A stretch of 64,000 bases of DNA from Ruegeria_C sp041537925 (GTDB lineage: Bacteria; Pseudomonadota; Alphaproteobacteria; Rhodobacterales; Rhodobacteraceae). The notes beneath the pieces were generated by a model. That model was not told the origin of the DNA, ran no database searches, and saw only the letters and a program-made list of their open reading frames with translations. Shown here piece by piece: positions 63,719-64,000 of this stretch. The translations under genes and the position numbers were made by a program. The DNA lies in assembly GCF_041537925.1 (NCBI RefSeq), contig NZ_JBGOSH010000008.1, positions 62,001-126,000 of the forward strand. The letters are read 5' to 3'. Numbering within the stretch: the stretch's first letter is position 1; each line of letters opens with the position of its first letter.

Positions 63719-64000
63719 TCAAAACGGGCGCACAACGTTTCCGGAATAGAAATAGACGCCCAACCCCACCGCAAACAGGATGTTTCCGGCAACAGCGTGT
63801 AGCAGCACCGCGTAAACAAACGAGCCACGCTGCCGGTACGCCCAAGAGAACAGCAAGCCACCGGCAAAGGTCATCAGTGCGACCAGCCAGCTCCAATACA
63901 TCAGATGCGCGAAGGCGAAGATCGCGGCGTTCAGAATGTCGGCGCGCGCACCCTCGGGCAGGATCGTGCCGTAGCGGCGGAAGAACAGCGGCCGGAACAG
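63719..64000 (-). CDS. CPBP/Abi-type intramembrane protease, 3' part only
   Basis: The minus-strand frame enters from the right edge and ends at 63719. About 93 residues are visible: RRYGTILPEGARADILNAAI, the FAFAHL (FxxxH-type) motif and three C-terminal helices (WLVALMTFAGGLLFSWAYRQ, FVYAVLLHAVAGNILFAVGL). In the family the EExxxR motif lies upstream, out of the window. It probably cleaves membrane proteins; role unknown. Confidence 0.7.
   Translation of the reverse strand: MFRPLFFRRYGTILPEGARADILNAAIFAFAHLMYWSWLVALMTFAGGLLFSWAYRQRGSFVYAVLLHAVAGNILFAVGLGVYFYSGNVVRPF

Noticed and set aside
1..64000. CRISPR array, tRNA, rRNA, prophage
   Set aside because: No regularly spaced repeats, cloverleaf sequences, rRNA core motifs, integrase or structural phage genes were seen on either strand.

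Overview
The window looks like a chromosome scaffold of a marine alphaproteobacterium of the Roseobacter group (Rhodobacterales). The signs are moderate-to-high GC, an F1 operon ordered atpHAGDC without the F0 genes, many short proteins of families common in that group (DUF1467, DUF2125, DUF6455, H-type lectin, YigZ-like), methylmalonyl-CoA epimerase, and dense UgpC/Pot-type ABC importers. The assignment rests on family recognition only. Ten N bases at 24045-24054 mark an assembly gap inside insertion-sequence debris.

1-27 kb is accessory DNA. It opens with the 3' part of a large ATPase/TPR regulator (3-2321) and a transporter gene remnant cut by an IS5-family element (2.7-3.9 kb). A sugar cassette follows (3.9-11.6 kb): GNAT acetyltransferase, D-lyxose/mannose-type isomerase, GH63/MGH1-like glycoside hydrolase, an ABC importer (ATPase, two permeases, binding protein) and a divergent LacI regulator. 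The enzymes fit uptake of an alpha-mannoside such as mannosylglycerate, its hydrolysis, and isomerisation of the released mannose. A second fragment of the same IS5 element (11.7-12.4 kb) separates this from the next cassette (12.4-22.8 kb): a LysR regulator, two possible tiny ORFs, an MFS transporter with a His-rich tail, a FAD/NAD(P) oxidoreductase, two carboxymuconolactone decarboxylase/AhpD-fold proteins, an opine-dehydrogenase-like enzyme, and a Pot-type ABC importer with a Tat-exported binding protein. This second cassette is the most interesting part of the window, because no standard pathway explains the combination. A third piece of the IS5 element, an IS3-family element, a second IS3 scrap and a decayed IS110-type transposase fill most of 22.8-26.8 kb around one orphan membrane-protein gene.

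27-32 kb holds a capsule/Kdo block: KpsT-like ATPase, KpsE/BexC-like export protein, kdsA and a phosphoglucomutase/phosphomannomutase. No KpsM permease is present next to kpsT.

31.7-64 kb is mostly core genome: AsmA-like protein, rimO, a fasciclin-domain protein whose start codon appears to be ATC, CDGSH protein, YigZ-like protein, M48 peptidase, nitroreductase, CysZ/EI24-like protein, methylmalonyl-CoA epimerase, a CheY-like protein, the F1 ATP synthase operon with a recognisable promoter and terminator, a methyltransferase, gloB, clpA, an M23 peptidase, an ExbB/OmpA-like envelope pair with a long coiled coil, a ChaC-like cyclotransferase, DUF2125, a second methyltransferase, rpsD, a DUF1501/DUF1800 exported pair, aspS, and the 3' part of a CPBP intramembrane protease running off the end. 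I saw no rRNA, tRNA, CRISPR array or prophage.
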